This document shows positions 1 to 9,387 of a DNA stretch of 64,000 nt, piece by piece. The stretch's first letter is position 1; the number at the start of each line of letters is the position of its first letter. The notes beneath the pieces were generated by a model. That model did not search any database. It was not told where the DNA came from and worked only from the letters and a program-made list of their open reading frames with translations. The translations under genes and the position numbers were made by a program. Origin of the DNA: Rhodospirillales bacterium (lineage in GTDB: Bacteria > Pseudomonadota > Alphaproteobacteria > Rhodospirillales > Casp-alpha2); NCBI GenBank assembly GCA_021775095.1, contig JAJFII010000039.1:1-64000 (forward strand), given 5' to 3'.

Positions 1-16
1 GTTAAGGAAATCTGAG

Positions 17-388
17 ATGACCCTCAAACCGATCCGAACAAAAATCGAACAAAAATCTGCTCTTAAGCGGATGGATGGCCTGATGGGAGCCAAACCCGGC
101 ACGGAGGAAGGCGATGAGTTGGATATTCTGGCTGAATTGGTCACTCTTTACGAACAGCGGACGTTTCCCATTGATCCGCCAAATCCCGTTGCGGCCATTT
201 TGTTTCGCTTGGATCAAATGCACCTGAAAAAGGGGGCTTTTGGTGAATTGATTGGATCACGTTCCCACGCTTCGGAAGTGCTCAATTTTAAGCGTCGACT
301 TTCCATGTCCATAGCGCAAAAACTCCATAAGGAATGGCGCTTACCTGCTGATGTTTTGTTACAGACCTATGAACTGACGGAGCGTTAG
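17..388 (+). CDS. higA: HigA-type antitoxin (HTH, COG5499-like)
   Basis: A 123-residue protein resembling HigA antitoxins of type II toxin-antitoxin modules, which bind the HigB mRNA interferase and repress their own operon. The C-terminal half carries a Cro/C1-like helix-turn-helix: the stretch around residues 75-110 (FGELIGSRSHASEVLNFKRR) has the typical 'IGSRSHASEVLN' recognition helix. An AAGGAAA ribosome site lies 5-8 bases before the ATG. In higBA modules the toxin is first, so higB is expected immediately upstream, outside the window; this is inference. Downstream spacing to the hopanoid operon is about 190 bases, so it is probably a separate unit. Confidence 0.8.
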   Translation: MTLKPIRTKIEQKSALKRMDGLMGAKPGTEEGDELDILAELVTLYEQRTFPIDPPNPVAAILFRLDQMHLKKGAFGELIGSRSHASEVLNFKRRLSMSIAQKLHKEWRLPADVLLQTYELTER

Positions 389-578
389 TACGTGGTGATC
401 ACAAGCATTTGGAAAGAAAACCAACAGGAAGTTTATATCCGTCTATTCACCGGCTGCCCCTGAAACCTTCAACGGGGCTGATAATCCCGTCTTCGGGTTT
501 GTATGGTGCGCCATCAAATGCTAGGTTCGCCGCCACCTTCGGGCGGGGCCATCGGGCCTTGCAGATCGAGATTAAATA
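389..578. other. Intergenic region with short hairpins before the hopanoid operon
   Basis: No gene is seen. Short GC hairpins occur near 484-497 (CCCG/CGGG around TCTT, followed by TTTG) and 530-547 (CCGCC/GGCGG). They could end the antitoxin transcript, but the T-runs are too short to call a terminator. The promoter of the hopanoid operon is presumably here or upstream; no clear -35/-10 pair was found. Confidence 0.4.
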
Positions 579-1577
579 GTGGCAAAAATTCTTTCTTACA
601 TCGGCTTGTTTATCGGCCTTGCCGTAATGACCGGGCTGATTGCCTGGCAGGGCCTGGGCGATGTCTCCGACATCATCCTGGCGTCAGGCTGGCCGATCCT
701 GCTGGTACCGCTGGCCTGGAGCCCGACGGTGTTTCTGGGCACGCTCAGCTGGCAGTTGCTGTTTGCCGCTGACCGCCAGCCACCCTACCGCCAGCTGTTT
801 ATGGCCCTGTGGATGGGCCGCTCCATCAATACCCTGCTGCCCGTTGCCAGCCTCGGCGGTGAAGTGGTCAAGGCCCGCATGTTAATCTTGTGGGGATACC
901 CAAAGGCCGAAGCCAGCGCGTCCGTGGTGGTTGACAAAACCGTGCAGGTGTTTGGCACCATCATCTGGGGCCTGATCGGGGTTTTGTTACTGGTTCATTA
1001 TTCCGTTGAGCAGGATCTGGTTGCCGCCGCCTTGACCGGCTTTGCGGTGCTCGGTGCCGGTGCCGCCGGATTTGTCATGGTGCAAAAAATCGGCATCGCC
1101 AGCGCCATGGTCAAATCGGCCCACCGGGTCACCAAGGCCGACATGTTTGAGACCATGAAAGACGGTGCCAGCCAGGTCGACACTTGCGTGCGTGAGACCT
1201 ACGCCCGGCCGAAACGCCTGATCCTGGCAACCCTGTGGCGGACCATCACCTTATTATTGCAGACCGCCGAAGTCTGGGCGGCGGCCTATGTTTTGGGCCA
1301 TCCGATCACCGTCATGGAAGCGATGTTTTTAAAAAGCATGACATCGACCCTGAGCGATGTGGCTTTTATCATCCCCAATGCCTACGGCATCCAGGAAGGG
1401 GCTTTTGTTGTTTTGGGGGCGATGATCGGCCTGCCGCCGGACTTGATGTTAGCCGTTTCGCTGTCCATTCGTATTCGTGAACTGATCGTTGATATTCCGG
1501 GTCTGGCCATCTGGCAACATGCGGAGGGTAAACATTTTTTCGCCAAACGTCGGACCTCCGGCACGGAGAAATCCTGA
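579..1577 (+). CDS. hpnL: Hopanoid-associated membrane protein HpnL (LPG synthase TM family)
   Basis: A 332-residue multi-spanning membrane protein of the lysylphosphatidylglycerol-synthase transmembrane (UPF0104) family, the family of HpnL. About seven hydrophobic segments can be read. The family hallmark near the C-terminus appears as IPNAYGIQEG, around residue 265. It lacks the cytosolic aminoacyl-transferase domain of full MprF, as HpnL does. The call rests on the family plus its position as first gene before hpnI-hpnJ-hpnK. The start is a GTG with only a weak ribosome site, so a slightly different start is possible. Its stop is directly followed by the hpnI ATG. Its biochemical role is not established; lipid transport or flipping is a guess. 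Confidence 0.82.
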   Translation: MAKILSYIGLFIGLAVMTGLIAWQGLGDVSDIILASGWPILLVPLAWSPTVFLGTLSWQLLFAADRQPPYRQLFMALWMGRSINTLLPVASLGGEVVKARMLILWGYPKAEASASVVVDKTVQVFGTIIWGLIGVLLLVHYSVEQDLVAAALTGFAVLGAGAAGFVMVQKIGIASAMVKSAHRVTKADMFETMKDGASQVDTCVRETYARPKRLILATLWRTITLLLQTAEVWAAAYVLGHPITVMEAMFLKSMTSTLSDVAFIIPNAYGIQEGAFVVLGAMIGLPPDLMLAVSLSIRIRELIVDIPGLAIWQHAEGKHFFAKRRTSGTEKS

Positions 1578-2744
1578 ATGTTGGTGGTTTTTTATCTACT
1601 GTCGGCGCTGTTTCTGGCCTCCATCGGTTATTTGCTGGTCGCCTGTTTTTGTGTACTGCGGTTCCAAACACAGCTTATAAAACCGATTCCCCCACTGCCG
1701 GAGCCACCTGGCGTGACCCTCTATAAACCGCTGCATGGCCTGGACTATCAATTGAAGGAAAACCTCCGGAGTTTTTTCGAGCAGGATTACGGCAAACTGC
1801 AAATCATCTTTGGCCTATCCAGGGCCGATGATCCGGCGATCGCCGTGGTCCGCGACCTGATCGCCCAGTTCCCCGAGATCGATGCGGAACTGCTGATCAG
1901 CGACAGATCGAACGGGGAAAACCCAAAAGTCAGCAATCTGATGAACATGGATGGGCGGGCCAAACACGATATTTTGATCATTTCCGACAGCGACATGATT
2001 GTCGAGCCCGACTATACCCGGCGGATCGTCGGCGGATTTGAGGGTGCCAGGGTGGGGCTGGTGACGTGTCTTTATAAGGGCACTCCGGCGCCCGGTCTGG
2101 CGTCGCACTTAGGTGCGATGTTTATCAGCCAGTGGTTCACCCCGTCGGCCCTGATCCCGGCGACCTTTGGTAAAATGCGCAACTGTTTTGGTGCGACCAT
2201 GGCCATCAAACGCTCTGTTTTAGTAGAAATTGGTGGGTTCGAGGCTTTGGTCAGCAATCTGGCCGATGACTACACTCTGGGCCGGCTGGTTCTGCAAGCC
2301 GGCTATGAGATTAATCTGGGTTCGGTTGTGGTCGAGAACATCGTCCAGGAACAAAATCTGAAATCGTTAATCCTGCATGAACTGCGCTGGGCCCGAACCA
2401 TCCGCTCGGTCGAACCCGTGGGCTTCGCTTCGACCTTCCTGACCGATGCCATTCCCCTGGCGCTGATCACCAGTTGGGCGGCCCATATGGCGGATTTTGG
2501 GCCTTTGTTGGCTGGCGCACCCCTGATGCTGGCTTTTTCCACTCGTTTGCTCTTGCATTACTCGACAAAACGCACATTTTCCTCTAAACAACCCGTCTCG
2601 TTTTGGATTATTCCGGTTCGCGATATACTTTCCTTTATTGTAAGACTTTTATGTTATACAGGTCGGAAAGTCAGTTGGCGAAATACGGAACTTTCCGTTG
2701 ATAAAGGGGGCGAAATTACACATTTTGGCCCCGCAGCTCGGTAG
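1578..2744 (+). CDS. hpnI: Hopanoid glycosyltransferase HpnI
   Basis: A 388-residue family 2 glycosyltransferase of the ceramide-glucosyltransferase type, matching HpnI. In Burkholderia, HpnI adds N-acetylglucosamine to bacteriohopanetetrol. Residues 4-26 form a signal-anchor helix. The GT-A fold shows the nucleotide-binding stretch after residue 45, the metal-binding DSD in 'IISDSDMIVEPDY', the later aspartate in 'NLADDYTLGRLV' and the (Q/R)xxRW-like 'HELRWARTIR'. These are the D1-D2-D3-QxxRW signature of processive and ceramide-type transferases. Two C-terminal hydrophobic segments follow. The gene abuts hpnL with no gap and is 9 bases before hpnJ, so it is in the operon. Substrate is assigned by family and context. 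Confidence 0.9.
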   Translation: MLVVFYLLSALFLASIGYLLVACFCVLRFQTQLIKPIPPLPEPPGVTLYKPLHGLDYQLKENLRSFFEQDYGKLQIIFGLSRADDPAIAVVRDLIAQFPEIDAELLISDRSNGENPKVSNLMNMDGRAKHDILIISDSDMIVEPDYTRRIVGGFEGARVGLVTCLYKGTPAPGLASHLGAMFISQWFTPSALIPATFGKMRNCFGATMAIKRSVLVEIGGFEALVSNLADDYTLGRLVLQAGYEINLGSVVVENIVQEQNLKSLILHELRWARTIRSVEPVGFASTFLTDAIPLALITSWAAHMADFGPLLAGAPLMLAFSTRLLLHYSTKRTFSSKQPVSFWIIPVRDILSFIVRLLCYTGRKVSWRNTELSVDKGGEITHFGPAAR

Positions 2745-2753
2745 AAGATAGAC

Positions 2754-4184
2754 ATGAAAAAAACCCTGTTTTTAAGCCCGCCGTCGTTCGAAGGATTTGA
2801 TGGCGGTGCCGGATCGCGATATCAGTGCAAACGCGAAGTCACGTCGTACTGGTATCCCACCTGGTTGGCACAATTGGCCGCCCTGGTCCCCGACAGCGTC
2901 CTGATCGATGGTCCGGCTGGCGGATATACCCTGGAAGGCCTGCTGCCGGAAGCTTCGAAATTTGAGATTTTGATCGTTTATACCTCGACCCCGACCTTTG
3001 CCAACGACGTCATGGTCGCCAACGCCATGAAAGACCAGAACCCGGATCTGCTGATCGGATTCTGTGGGGCCCACGTGATGATCAACTGGCAAAGTTCCAT
3101 GGCCGCGTCACCGCATATTGATTTTGTCTGCGACAAGGAATTTGATTTCACCATCAAAGAAGTCTGTGAAGGCAAACCCCTGGCCGAGGTCAACGGGCTC
3201 TATTACCGGGTTGGCGACACGGTCAAAAAATCCGGTGAACGGGCGACCATCGAAGACATGGACAGCCTGCCCTGGGTGACCCCCATTTACAAAAAATTCC
3301 TGCAGCCAAAGAATTATTACAACGGTTATATGTTGCACCCCTACATGTCATTGTATACGGGCCGTGGCTGTAAGTCGCGCTGCACCTATTGTCTGTGGCC
3401 GCAAACCATTTCCGGTCACAACTACCGGACCCGCTCGGTCAAGGACATTGCCGCCGAGATCGCCTATGCACAAAAAGAATTCCCGGAAGTGAAAGAGTTC
3501 TTTTTTGACGACGATACCCTGACCGACAACATCGAACATGTGGAAGCCCTGGCCCTTGAGCTCGGCAAACTAGGCGTTACCTGGTCATGCAACGCCAAGG
3601 CCAATGTCCCCAGAAAAACCCTGGAGGTCCTCAAGGCCAACGGCCTGCGGCTTTTGCTGGTGGGCTACGAGTCCGGCAACCAGAAAATCCTCAACAACAT
3701 GAAAAAAGGCGTGCGCCTGGATTTTGCCCGCCGGTTCACCAAAGATTGTCATGATCTGGGGATCTTGATCCACGGCTGTTTTATTATGGGTCTGCCCGGG
3801 GAAACCCAGGAAACCATCAAAGAAACCATGGCCTATGCCAAGGAAATCAACCCAAAAACCATCCAGGTCTCCCTGCCCGCCACCTATCCGGGAACGTTTC
3901 TCTACAAACAGGCCATGGAAAACGGCTGGTTGCAGACCGACGAAGTGACCACCGGGCTGGTCACCCAGTCCGGGACCCAGGAAAGCATTCTGAGTTATCC
4001 GCACCTGAACAAAGACGAAATCTTTGAGGCCGTGGAAACCTTCTACAAGGATTTTTATTTCCGCCCGGCGAAAATGGCGCAACTGACCGTCGATATGTTC
4101 CGCGATTGGGAGGTTATGAAACGCCAGCTGCGGGAAGGCAAAGAGTTCTTTAAATTCCTGTGGGGACGCAAGGAAACCGCTTGA
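2754..4184 (+). CDS. hpnJ: Hopanoid radical SAM enzyme HpnJ
   Basis: A 476-residue B12-binding/radical SAM protein. The N-terminal ~150 residues resemble a cobalamin-binding Rossmann domain. The radical SAM cluster motif is CxxxCxxC at Cys206, Cys210 and Cys213 (GCKSRCTYCLW). HpnJ is associated with ring contraction of the glucosaminyl head group to the cyclitol ether of bacteriohopanetetrol, after HpnI and HpnK act. The opening 'KKTLFLSPPSFEGFDGGAGS' is typical of HpnJ. The 3' end overlaps hpnK through a TTGA junction, so translation is likely coupled. Identity is supported by motif, length and neighbours. Confidence 0.92.
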   Translation: MKKTLFLSPPSFEGFDGGAGSRYQCKREVTSYWYPTWLAQLAALVPDSVLIDGPAGGYTLEGLLPEASKFEILIVYTSTPTFANDVMVANAMKDQNPDLLIGFCGAHVMINWQSSMAASPHIDFVCDKEFDFTIKEVCEGKPLAEVNGLYYRVGDTVKKSGERATIEDMDSLPWVTPIYKKFLQPKNYYNGYMLHPYMSLYTGRGCKSRCTYCLWPQTISGHNYRTRSVKDIAAEIAYAQKEFPEVKEFFFDDDTLTDNIEHVEALALELGKLGVTWSCNAKANVPRKTLEVLKANGLRLLLVGYESGNQKILNNMKKGVRLDFARRFTKDCHDLGILIHGCFIMGLPGETQETIKETMAYAKEINPKTIQVSLPATYPGTFLYKQAMENGWLQTDEVTTGLVTQSGTQESILSYPHLNKDEIFEAVETFYKDFYFRPAKMAQLTVDMFRDWEVMKRQLREGKEFFKFLWGRKETA

Positions 4185-4999
4185 AACGCCTGATCGTCAC
4201 CGCCGACGATTTCGGGATCTCCAGAGAAGTCAATGAGGCGGTGGAAACCGCCCACCGGTTCGGCATCCTGAGCGCCACTTCGCTGATGGTTGGTGAAACT
4301 TTTGCCGCCGACGCGGTTGGGCGGGCCCGAAAGATGCCAGATCTTGGCGTTGGTTTGCACGTCGCCCTGTCGCGTGCCATCCCCCTATCACCACCCGCCA
4401 AAATCCCCGATCTGGTGGATACCAACGGGCTTTTTAAGGCCGACCTGGTGGCCAGTGGTTTCCGGTTTTTCTTTTTGCCCCGGGTGCGCCGGCAACTGGC
4501 CAGGGAAATCGAGGCCCAGTTCAAGGCCTTTGCCAAAACCGGCCTGGACCTGGACCACGTCAATGCCCACAACCATCTGCACCTGCATCCGACGATCCTG
4601 TCGTTGATTTTAAGGATCGGCAAATTCCATGGCATGAGGGCCATACGGCTACCCCTGGATCCCAGGGTCCAGGGCCTGGGCGCGGTTTTTTTGAGGCCTT
4701 GGCTCAAACTCATGAAAACCCGGTTGCGGCGCCATGGCATCCGCCACAATGACGTGCTTCTGGGCTTGGCGGATACCGGTCACCTGGACAGCAAAACCTT
4801 GATTTCCCTGATCGAAGGTTTATCAGAACAAACGGCGGAGCTGATGTGCCATCCGGCGACCGGGTCGTGGGCCCATATGGACCCCCTGGCCCGGAATTTT
4901 CGCCACGATCTGGAATTTGCCGCGCTGATCGATGCAGCCGCCATCGCCGCCATCCACGATCAGGGGATTAAGCTGATTGCCTACAGGGATCTAAAATGA
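4181..4999 (+). CDS. hpnK: Hopanoid-associated deacetylase HpnK (YdjC/ChbG family)
   Basis: A 272-residue YdjC/ChbG-like carbohydrate deacetylase, the HpnK family that removes the acetyl group from N-acetylglucosaminyl-bacteriohopanetetrol. The family opening is 'KRLIVTADDFG' with the metal-binding DD pair, followed by 'DHVNAHNHLHLHP' with the metal-binding histidines. I chose a TTG start at 4181: it overlaps the hpnJ stop as TTGA, has an AAGGAA ribosome site about 6 bases upstream, and places the first residues exactly where the family begins. A GTG at 4160 gives a seven-residue longer form and is less likely. It overlaps the next gene by ATGA. Confidence 0.9.
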   Translation: MKRLIVTADDFGISREVNEAVETAHRFGILSATSLMVGETFAADAVGRARKMPDLGVGLHVALSRAIPLSPPAKIPDLVDTNGLFKADLVASGFRFFFLPRVRRQLAREIEAQFKAFAKTGLDLDHVNAHNHLHLHPTILSLILRIGKFHGMRAIRLPLDPRVQGLGAVFLRPWLKLMKTRLRRHGIRHNDVLLGLADTGHLDSKTLISLIEGLSEQTAELMCHPATGSWAHMDPLARNFRHDLEFAALIDAAAIAAIHDQGIKLIAYRDLK

Positions 5000-5646
5000 C
5001 CGACGCCGATAACCCGCCGAAAAACAAACCCGATTATGTATTGGGCCGTTCCTGGACCCACCGTCTGGCCTTGATTTTTGTCCGCCCCCTGGCCAACACA
5101 CCAATCACCCCCAACCACCTGACATTTCTGCGCTTGATCTCCGGCCTGGCGGCGTGTTTTTGTTTTGCTACCGGCGAGCGCGAGTTGGTGATCTGGGGCG
5201 GCTGGATCTGGGTGTTATCGGCCTTTCTTGACCGGGCCGACGGCGAGCTGGCCCGGGTCAGCGGCAAGTCCAGTCCTTGGGGTCACAAGTTTGACATGAT
5301 TTGTGATTCCGCCATCACCAGCCTGTTTTTTGTCGGTGCCGGCATTGGCTTACGCCATTCGGAACTGGGAGACTGGGGTATATATATGGGGATCGCCGGC
5401 GGTCTGGGTGTATTGGCCGCCGAGTATTTTGCCGAACAGATCGACAAACGCAGCGACGATCCGGCAGAGCGGGCTTATCCTGGCATTTTCGGATTTGATT
5501 TCGATGATGTGTTGTATTTGTTTGCCGCCGTCGCCTGGCTCGACTGGTTCCTGCCGTTTGTTGTAGGTGCATCCGTCGGGGCCCCGGCCTTTGCCCTTTT
5601 GACCTGGTACAAATGGCGCCAATTACCGCCCCTCGAAGCCGCCTGA
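4996..5646 (+). CDS. CDP-alcohol phosphatidyltransferase family protein
   Basis: A 216-residue integral membrane enzyme. The full catalytic signature DG-x2-AR-x8-G-x3-D-x3-D is present around residues 80-102 (DGELAR ... G ... D ... D), with all six key residues kept. Members transfer a phosphoalcohol between CDP-linked donors and an acceptor alcohol in phospholipid synthesis. Several transmembrane segments surround the motif. The gene overlaps hpnK by ATGA and closes the hopanoid operon, so a role in hopanoid or membrane-lipid head groups is plausible, but substrate cannot be read from sequence. It could also be an ordinary phospholipid synthase that happens to be co-transcribed. Confidence 0.85.
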   Translation: MTDADNPPKNKPDYVLGRSWTHRLALIFVRPLANTPITPNHLTFLRLISGLAACFCFATGERELVIWGGWIWVLSAFLDRADGELARVSGKSSPWGHKFDMICDSAITSLFFVGAGIGLRHSELGDWGIYMGIAGGLGVLAAEYFAEQIDKRSDDPAERAYPGIFGFDFDDVLYLFAAVAWLDWFLPFVVGASVGAPAFALLTWYKWRQLPPLEAA

Positions 5647-6351
5647 ACAAAAGGCGCGTTACCCGGGAGTGTCTTTGAGCCTGATTAACATTCAAAACTC
5701 GCCTTGCGCACGGCTTGCGATACCCGTATCGCCGCACCGCACGCGCCTTGTCGAAAACCTTGCTTTGTCGTCTTTGTGAGTCGTTATCCCTACGCGTTGG
5801 TTGGGGTGTGCCCTTTGACCGAGAACCGGAAACGGCATTTACTTATTGAGTTTACCCTTAACATCAAAGATCTGGCCCATTCACAACAGATATACGCCAT
5901 GATTTTTCGAGAATTCTTAATAATTCATACATGTTCATAGGTATTACACATTAATGCCATAGGCCCTACCCACCCTTTTGTTTAAGTTAAGGGGGGTATT
6001 TTTTTGAGAACCCCTTTGATGACGTTTTCATAAGTCGTAAGAGATATCTCGATATTAATAAATTCAATTCTTTAAGTTGTTATCTTGTGTTGTGGGATTT
6101 ATTAGAAGTATTGTTAGTTTAGCAAACGTAGAGAATCGAATATTTAAAACTTTGGCAAATAAAAAACGACCAACGGACATATCATCACATTTTGTCGATC
6201 CCTGTTTATATAAGGGTTTGGCAGGAGAACAAAAATTACCGCCTCTTCGATCGTGGCAGATTGATCAGGAAACCATGATTAACCAATCGAAGGCGAGGTT
6301 TGTTAGTCTCCCGGCGCTGAACGGCAACTAATTTTTTTGGGAAATTGACCT
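5647..6351. other. Long intergenic region (705 bp) between hopanoid operon and chemoreceptor
   Basis: No convincing gene. Two small open frames (5704-5940 and 6077-6331) lack family resemblance and good ribosome sites. The region holds a GCGATAC/GTATCGC inverted repeat near 5718-5733, a terminator-like hairpin at 5967-6005, a GAGATATCTC palindrome at 6041-6050, and a long imperfect stem between about 6238 and 6302 (TTCGAT ... ATCGAA plus GCC/GGC) in the presumed leader of the chemoreceptor gene. The last 380 bases are AT-rich and likely contain the chemoreceptor promoter. Confidence 0.5.
5967..6005 (+). terminator. Rho-independent terminator-like hairpin
   Basis: A stem of ten base pairs with one bulged A (TACCCaCCCTT at 5967-5977 pairing with AAGGGGGGTA at 5989-5998) and an 11-base loop is followed by seven T at 5999-6005. 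This is the classical intrinsic-terminator layout on the plus strand. It lies 320 bases after the hopanoid operon, so the transcript would carry a long 3' tail, or it terminates an unrecognised small RNA. Confidence 0.65.
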
Positions 6352-8403
6352 ATGAGTAACCAATCACTTGAATCCAACTTAACTGACGGAGCTTCGTCGA
6401 ATTTTTTTTCAGACATGGTTGTGAGCCGAAAACTTTTAACCGGGTTTGGTAGCGTAATCTGTATATTTACCGTGGTTCTGGCACTGACGTACTGGAATTT
6501 TGTCAGGGTCGGTCACGAGGTCGAAGAAATGGAGGAAGCGGCCGAAGAATTAGCGTTGGCTGCTAACATTGAACTGCAGTTCCTGAAAATGAGCCGAGCC
6601 GCCCGGGCCTTTGTGCAAAAAGGCGACAAGGAATCGGAAGATGCGGCCCGTAAGTATCAGATTGCGACGACCGAAGCCCTTACACGGGCCTTCAATACCA
6701 TAACGAACGAAGAACATCTCAAGATGATTTCTGACATCCAGGTGGCCTTTGAAAAGTACACCATGGGTTTTCAGACAGTTACAGAGAAAAAACACGAATT
6801 CCATACGTTGGTCGACGAACAGTTGGAACCTGCGGCCGATCTAATGATCAAAGATTTAGACGATCTGATTGCCGATGCACGGGCGGAAGGCAATGATGTC
6901 CTTAGGGATCATATTCTTGAAGCCCGCGAACACGCTTTTTTAATCGAGGTCGATACGGGGCGGCTGTTATTTGAAGGCAAAAAACAATACGCAAAAAAAA
7001 TTGCCGCTGAGTTTATTGCCTTTGATAAAACACTCAAGGCTGCCGAACCAAACCTGCACACGGATCGCGAACGTAAATTGTATGCGGAACTCAAAAACCT
7101 GCGGGCAAAATATGAGACGGTATACGAGAAGGTGTTGCGTGATCAACTTGAATTGAACGAGGCAATGGACGTCGAGATGCCAAAATATTCGACGATCATT
7201 TTGCAGACCGCCGAAGAACTGGAGCAATTGGCGTCGAACAAAGAACATGAAATTGCCGAACAGGTCGCCGAGCAAATTGCCTTTGCTGAACTCGAAATTA
7301 TTGTGATTTCGATCATCGGCCTTGTCGTTGGTCTTGGACTTGCGCTGATTTTAGGGCGTATGATCGGCAATCCGATCAAAACCATGACCGACGCAATGCA
7401 GAACCTGGCCGACGGCGATAAAACCGTTGATATCCCGGCCGTAGGCCGCGGCGATGAAATCGGTGCCATGGCCAAAACCGTATTAATTTTTAAAAACAGT
7501 ATGATTGAAACGGAACGGTTGGCAAAAGAGCGGGCCGCCAACGAAGCATCAAAACTGGCCCGCGCCGAAGACCTCGCGCGACTGATTAAGGAGTTCGATA
7601 GTCAGGCAACAAACCTGATGACACAGGTGACGGAGGTTGCCTTACGCATTGAAAAAGCGGCGTCGGCGTCAGGTATCGAAACAACAAAAACCGGCAGTCG
7701 ATCCTTTGAAGTCGCCGAAGCTGCCGAACGCACCTCGTTCAATATCGATTCAACGGCTTCGGCCGCAGAACAACTGTCGGCGTCCGTATCAGAAATTGCC
7801 AGCCAGGTGACGAAGTCATCCGAGATAACTGAAAATGCCGTAAAGGAAGTCGACCAGGCAACAACCATGGTTCGCGGGCTGGACCAGGAAAGTCAAAAAA
7901 TCGGAGAAGTTGTACAGATAATTTCCGATATTGCCGAACAGACCAACCTGTTGGCGCTAAATGCAACAATTGAGGCAGCCCGCGCCGGCGATGCAGGTAA
8001 AGGATTTGCCGTTGTCGCATCGGAGGTAAAAAATCTGGCAAGTCAAACGGCCAAGGCGACGGAGCAGATTTCGTCGATGATCGCAACCATCCAGGGAGCT
8101 ACAGGAGACTCCGTGCAGGCGATTGAAGGAATTGGCAGGGTGATTGGCGAAATCAATGCCATGGCGACGATCATTGCCAGCGCCGTTGAAGAACAAAATG
8201 CGGCGACCCAGGAAATCGCAAGGACAGCTGGTACTGTTACTCAAGACGCAACCGTTGTGCTTGAGAGCGTTGGTGCGCTGACCCTATCAGCCGCCCTATC
8301 ATCGGGAAAATCGGTTCAGATGTTATGGGAGTCACGGTCATTGGAAAAGATCATGGTGACCTTCCGGGATGAAATTCGGGGATTTTTGGGCTCGGTCAAG
8401 TGA
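6352..8403 (+). CDS. Methyl-accepting chemotaxis protein
   Basis: A 683-residue transmembrane chemoreceptor. Residues ~27-50 are the first membrane helix, ~55-305 an all-helical periplasmic sensor resembling the helical bimodular (HBM) type, ~312-335 the second membrane helix, followed by HAMP (~336-395) and the cytoplasmic signalling domain. The highly conserved hairpin tip is at ~523-563 ([21 protein letters not shown] ... [10 protein letters not shown]), which binds CheA/CheW. The C-terminal stretch after ~residue 640 diverges from the usual MCP heptads, and no CheR-tethering pentapeptide is visible. No other chemotaxis genes are adjacent. The ligand is not predictable; HBM receptors of known function sense organic acids. 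Confidence 0.93.
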   Translation: MSNQSLESNLTDGASSNFFSDMVVSRKLLTGFGSVICIFTVVLALTYWNFVRVGHEVEEMEEAAEELALAANIELQFLKMSRAARAFVQKGDKESEDAARKYQIATTEALTRAFNTITNEEHLKMISDIQVAFEKYTMGFQTVTEKKHEFHTLVDEQLEPAADLMIKDLDDLIADARAEGNDVLRDHILEAREHAFLIEVDTGRLLFEGKKQYAKKIAAEFIAFDKTLKAAEPNLHTDRERKLYAELKNLRAKYETVYEKVLRDQLELNEAMDVEMPKYSTIILQTAEELEQLASNKEHEIAEQVAEQIAFAELEIIVISIIGLVVGLGLALILGRMIGNPIKTMTDAMQNLADGDKTVDIPAVGRGDEIGAMAKTVLIFKNSMIETERLAKERAANEASKLARAEDLARLIKEFDSQATNLMTQVTEVALRIEKAASASGIETTKTGSRSFEVAEAAERTSFNIDSTASAAEQLSASVSEIASQVTKSSEITENAVKEVDQATTMVRGLDQESQKIGEVVQIISDIAEQTNLLALNATIEAARAGDAGKGFAVVASEVKNLASQTAKATEQISSMIATIQGATGDSVQAIEGIGRVIGEINAMATIIASAVEEQNAATQEIARTAGTVTQDATVVLESVGALTLSAALSSGKSVQMLWESRSLEKIMVTFRDEIRGFLGSVK

Positions 8404-8775
8404 GGCCAATAAAAACTGTCAGATCGATCATTAATTTTATCTGTGAGAGGTTATGACCTTTGAATGATTGATCAAATCCACAGGGTTCAACAGGGGTTTT
8501 TCTGAGCGGTAACTGTGGTTTTTCGGGCAATGAAAAAGTGGGGGTTGTTTAATCAATGGCAATTGACGCGGATTGTGCGCTGTAGATCTCGGTCGAAGGA
8601 AACACTTCCAGATCTGTCATGGGGATGTTGTTACAGGGCCGATTTAGGGTCAGGCGTTCGAGCCTTTTGATATTTCAGCAAACCAAGATCAATGAACCCT
8701 CGACAACGGACTTGATCTATCTCAAAGCACCGGCGGCTATTTCCCCATACAGTTGACCGTGCATGGGGAGGAAAA
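8404..8775. other. Intergenic region upstream of hemerythrin gene
   Basis: No gene is seen in these 372 bases. A weak CCACAG/CTGTGG stem followed by TTTTTC (about 8478-8526) could end the chemoreceptor transcript. An FNR-like box at 8712-8725 and a CCCCAT/ATGGGG inverted repeat (8743-8748 with 8763-8768) precede the hemerythrin gene. Confidence 0.45.
8712..8725 (+). promoter_or_regulatory. FNR/Anr-like box
   Basis: TTGATCTATCTCAA matches the FNR consensus TTGAT-N4-ATCAA at nine of ten positions. A -10-like CATACA lies at 8746-8751, which would put the box centre near -40 of the start, the usual activating position for FNR-type regulators. The following gene encodes an oxygen-related hemerythrin, which fits anaerobic or microaerobic control. 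Prediction only. Confidence 0.55.
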
Positions 8776-9333
8776 ATGCCTGAAGTGTTAGATAAACTGA
8801 TCAATGATCATCGCAATTTCGAAACTTTGATGCAAATCATTGAACAGGAAATGCGGGTGTTTGAGACCGGCGAACACCCGGATTATGAACTTGTGCGCTC
8901 CGTTCTGAACTACCTGCTGACCTATCCGGACTTACACCATCATCCGCTGGAGGATGTTGTGGTTCGCAAACTGATATGCCGGACCACCGAAAACCAGGTG
9001 CCGGGTCCGGCTGAGCTTGCCGAAGAGCACCGCCGATTGGCATCGACCATCCGACGTTTTCTGGCAGCCCTCAATAACATCCTCATTGATGTGATGCTGC
9101 CGCGTGACTGGTTTTGCAATATCGCCCGCGAATTCGTGGCGTTTCAGCGCAAACACATGCAAATGGAAGAAGTTGTCATATTTGCGATGGCTAAGCGGTC
9201 TTTGAGTGCGGCCGAATGGTCCCGCATCGCCACCCACATGGGCGCTCCCGCTGATCCGTTGTTCGGCCCCGACCCGGATGCGGATTTCGCCGAACTCCGG
9301 GCCCGTCTTGGGACCGCGCCAATGAGCAATTAA
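8776..9333 (+). CDS. Hemerythrin domain-containing protein
   Basis: A 185-residue cytosolic four-helix protein of the hemerythrin HHE family, which binds a di-iron centre for oxygen, nitric oxide or redox sensing. Candidate iron ligands are in order: the His of 'NDHRNF' (~residue 11), the HHHPLED cluster (~54-60), EEHRRL (~85) and KHMQMEE (~131-135). A strong GGGGAGG ribosome site precedes the ATG by five bases. It is a single gene; an FNR-like box lies about 50 bases upstream. Length is somewhat above the ~130-residue minimal domain because of a C-terminal tail. The physiological role is not assigned. Confidence 0.88.
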   Translation: MPEVLDKLINDHRNFETLMQIIEQEMRVFETGEHPDYELVRSVLNYLLTYPDLHHHPLEDVVVRKLICRTTENQVPGPAELAEEHRRLASTIRRFLAALNNILIDVMLPRDWFCNIAREFVAFQRKHMQMEEVVIFAMAKRSLSAAEWSRIATHMGAPADPLFGPDPDADFAELRARLGTAPMSN

Positions 9334-9387
9334 TACCAACGAGTTATGCCAACGACGGAATATCTCCGTAAAACACCCGAAAATGTA

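Noticed and set aside
5718-5733. GCGATACCCGTATCGC inverted repeat as a REP element
   Set aside because: Only one copy was seen in the window, so it cannot be called a repeat family.
5704-6331. Two small plus-strand open frames (78 and 84 codons)
   Set aside because: No family resemblance, poor start context, and they cross hairpins and AT-rich promoter-like DNA.
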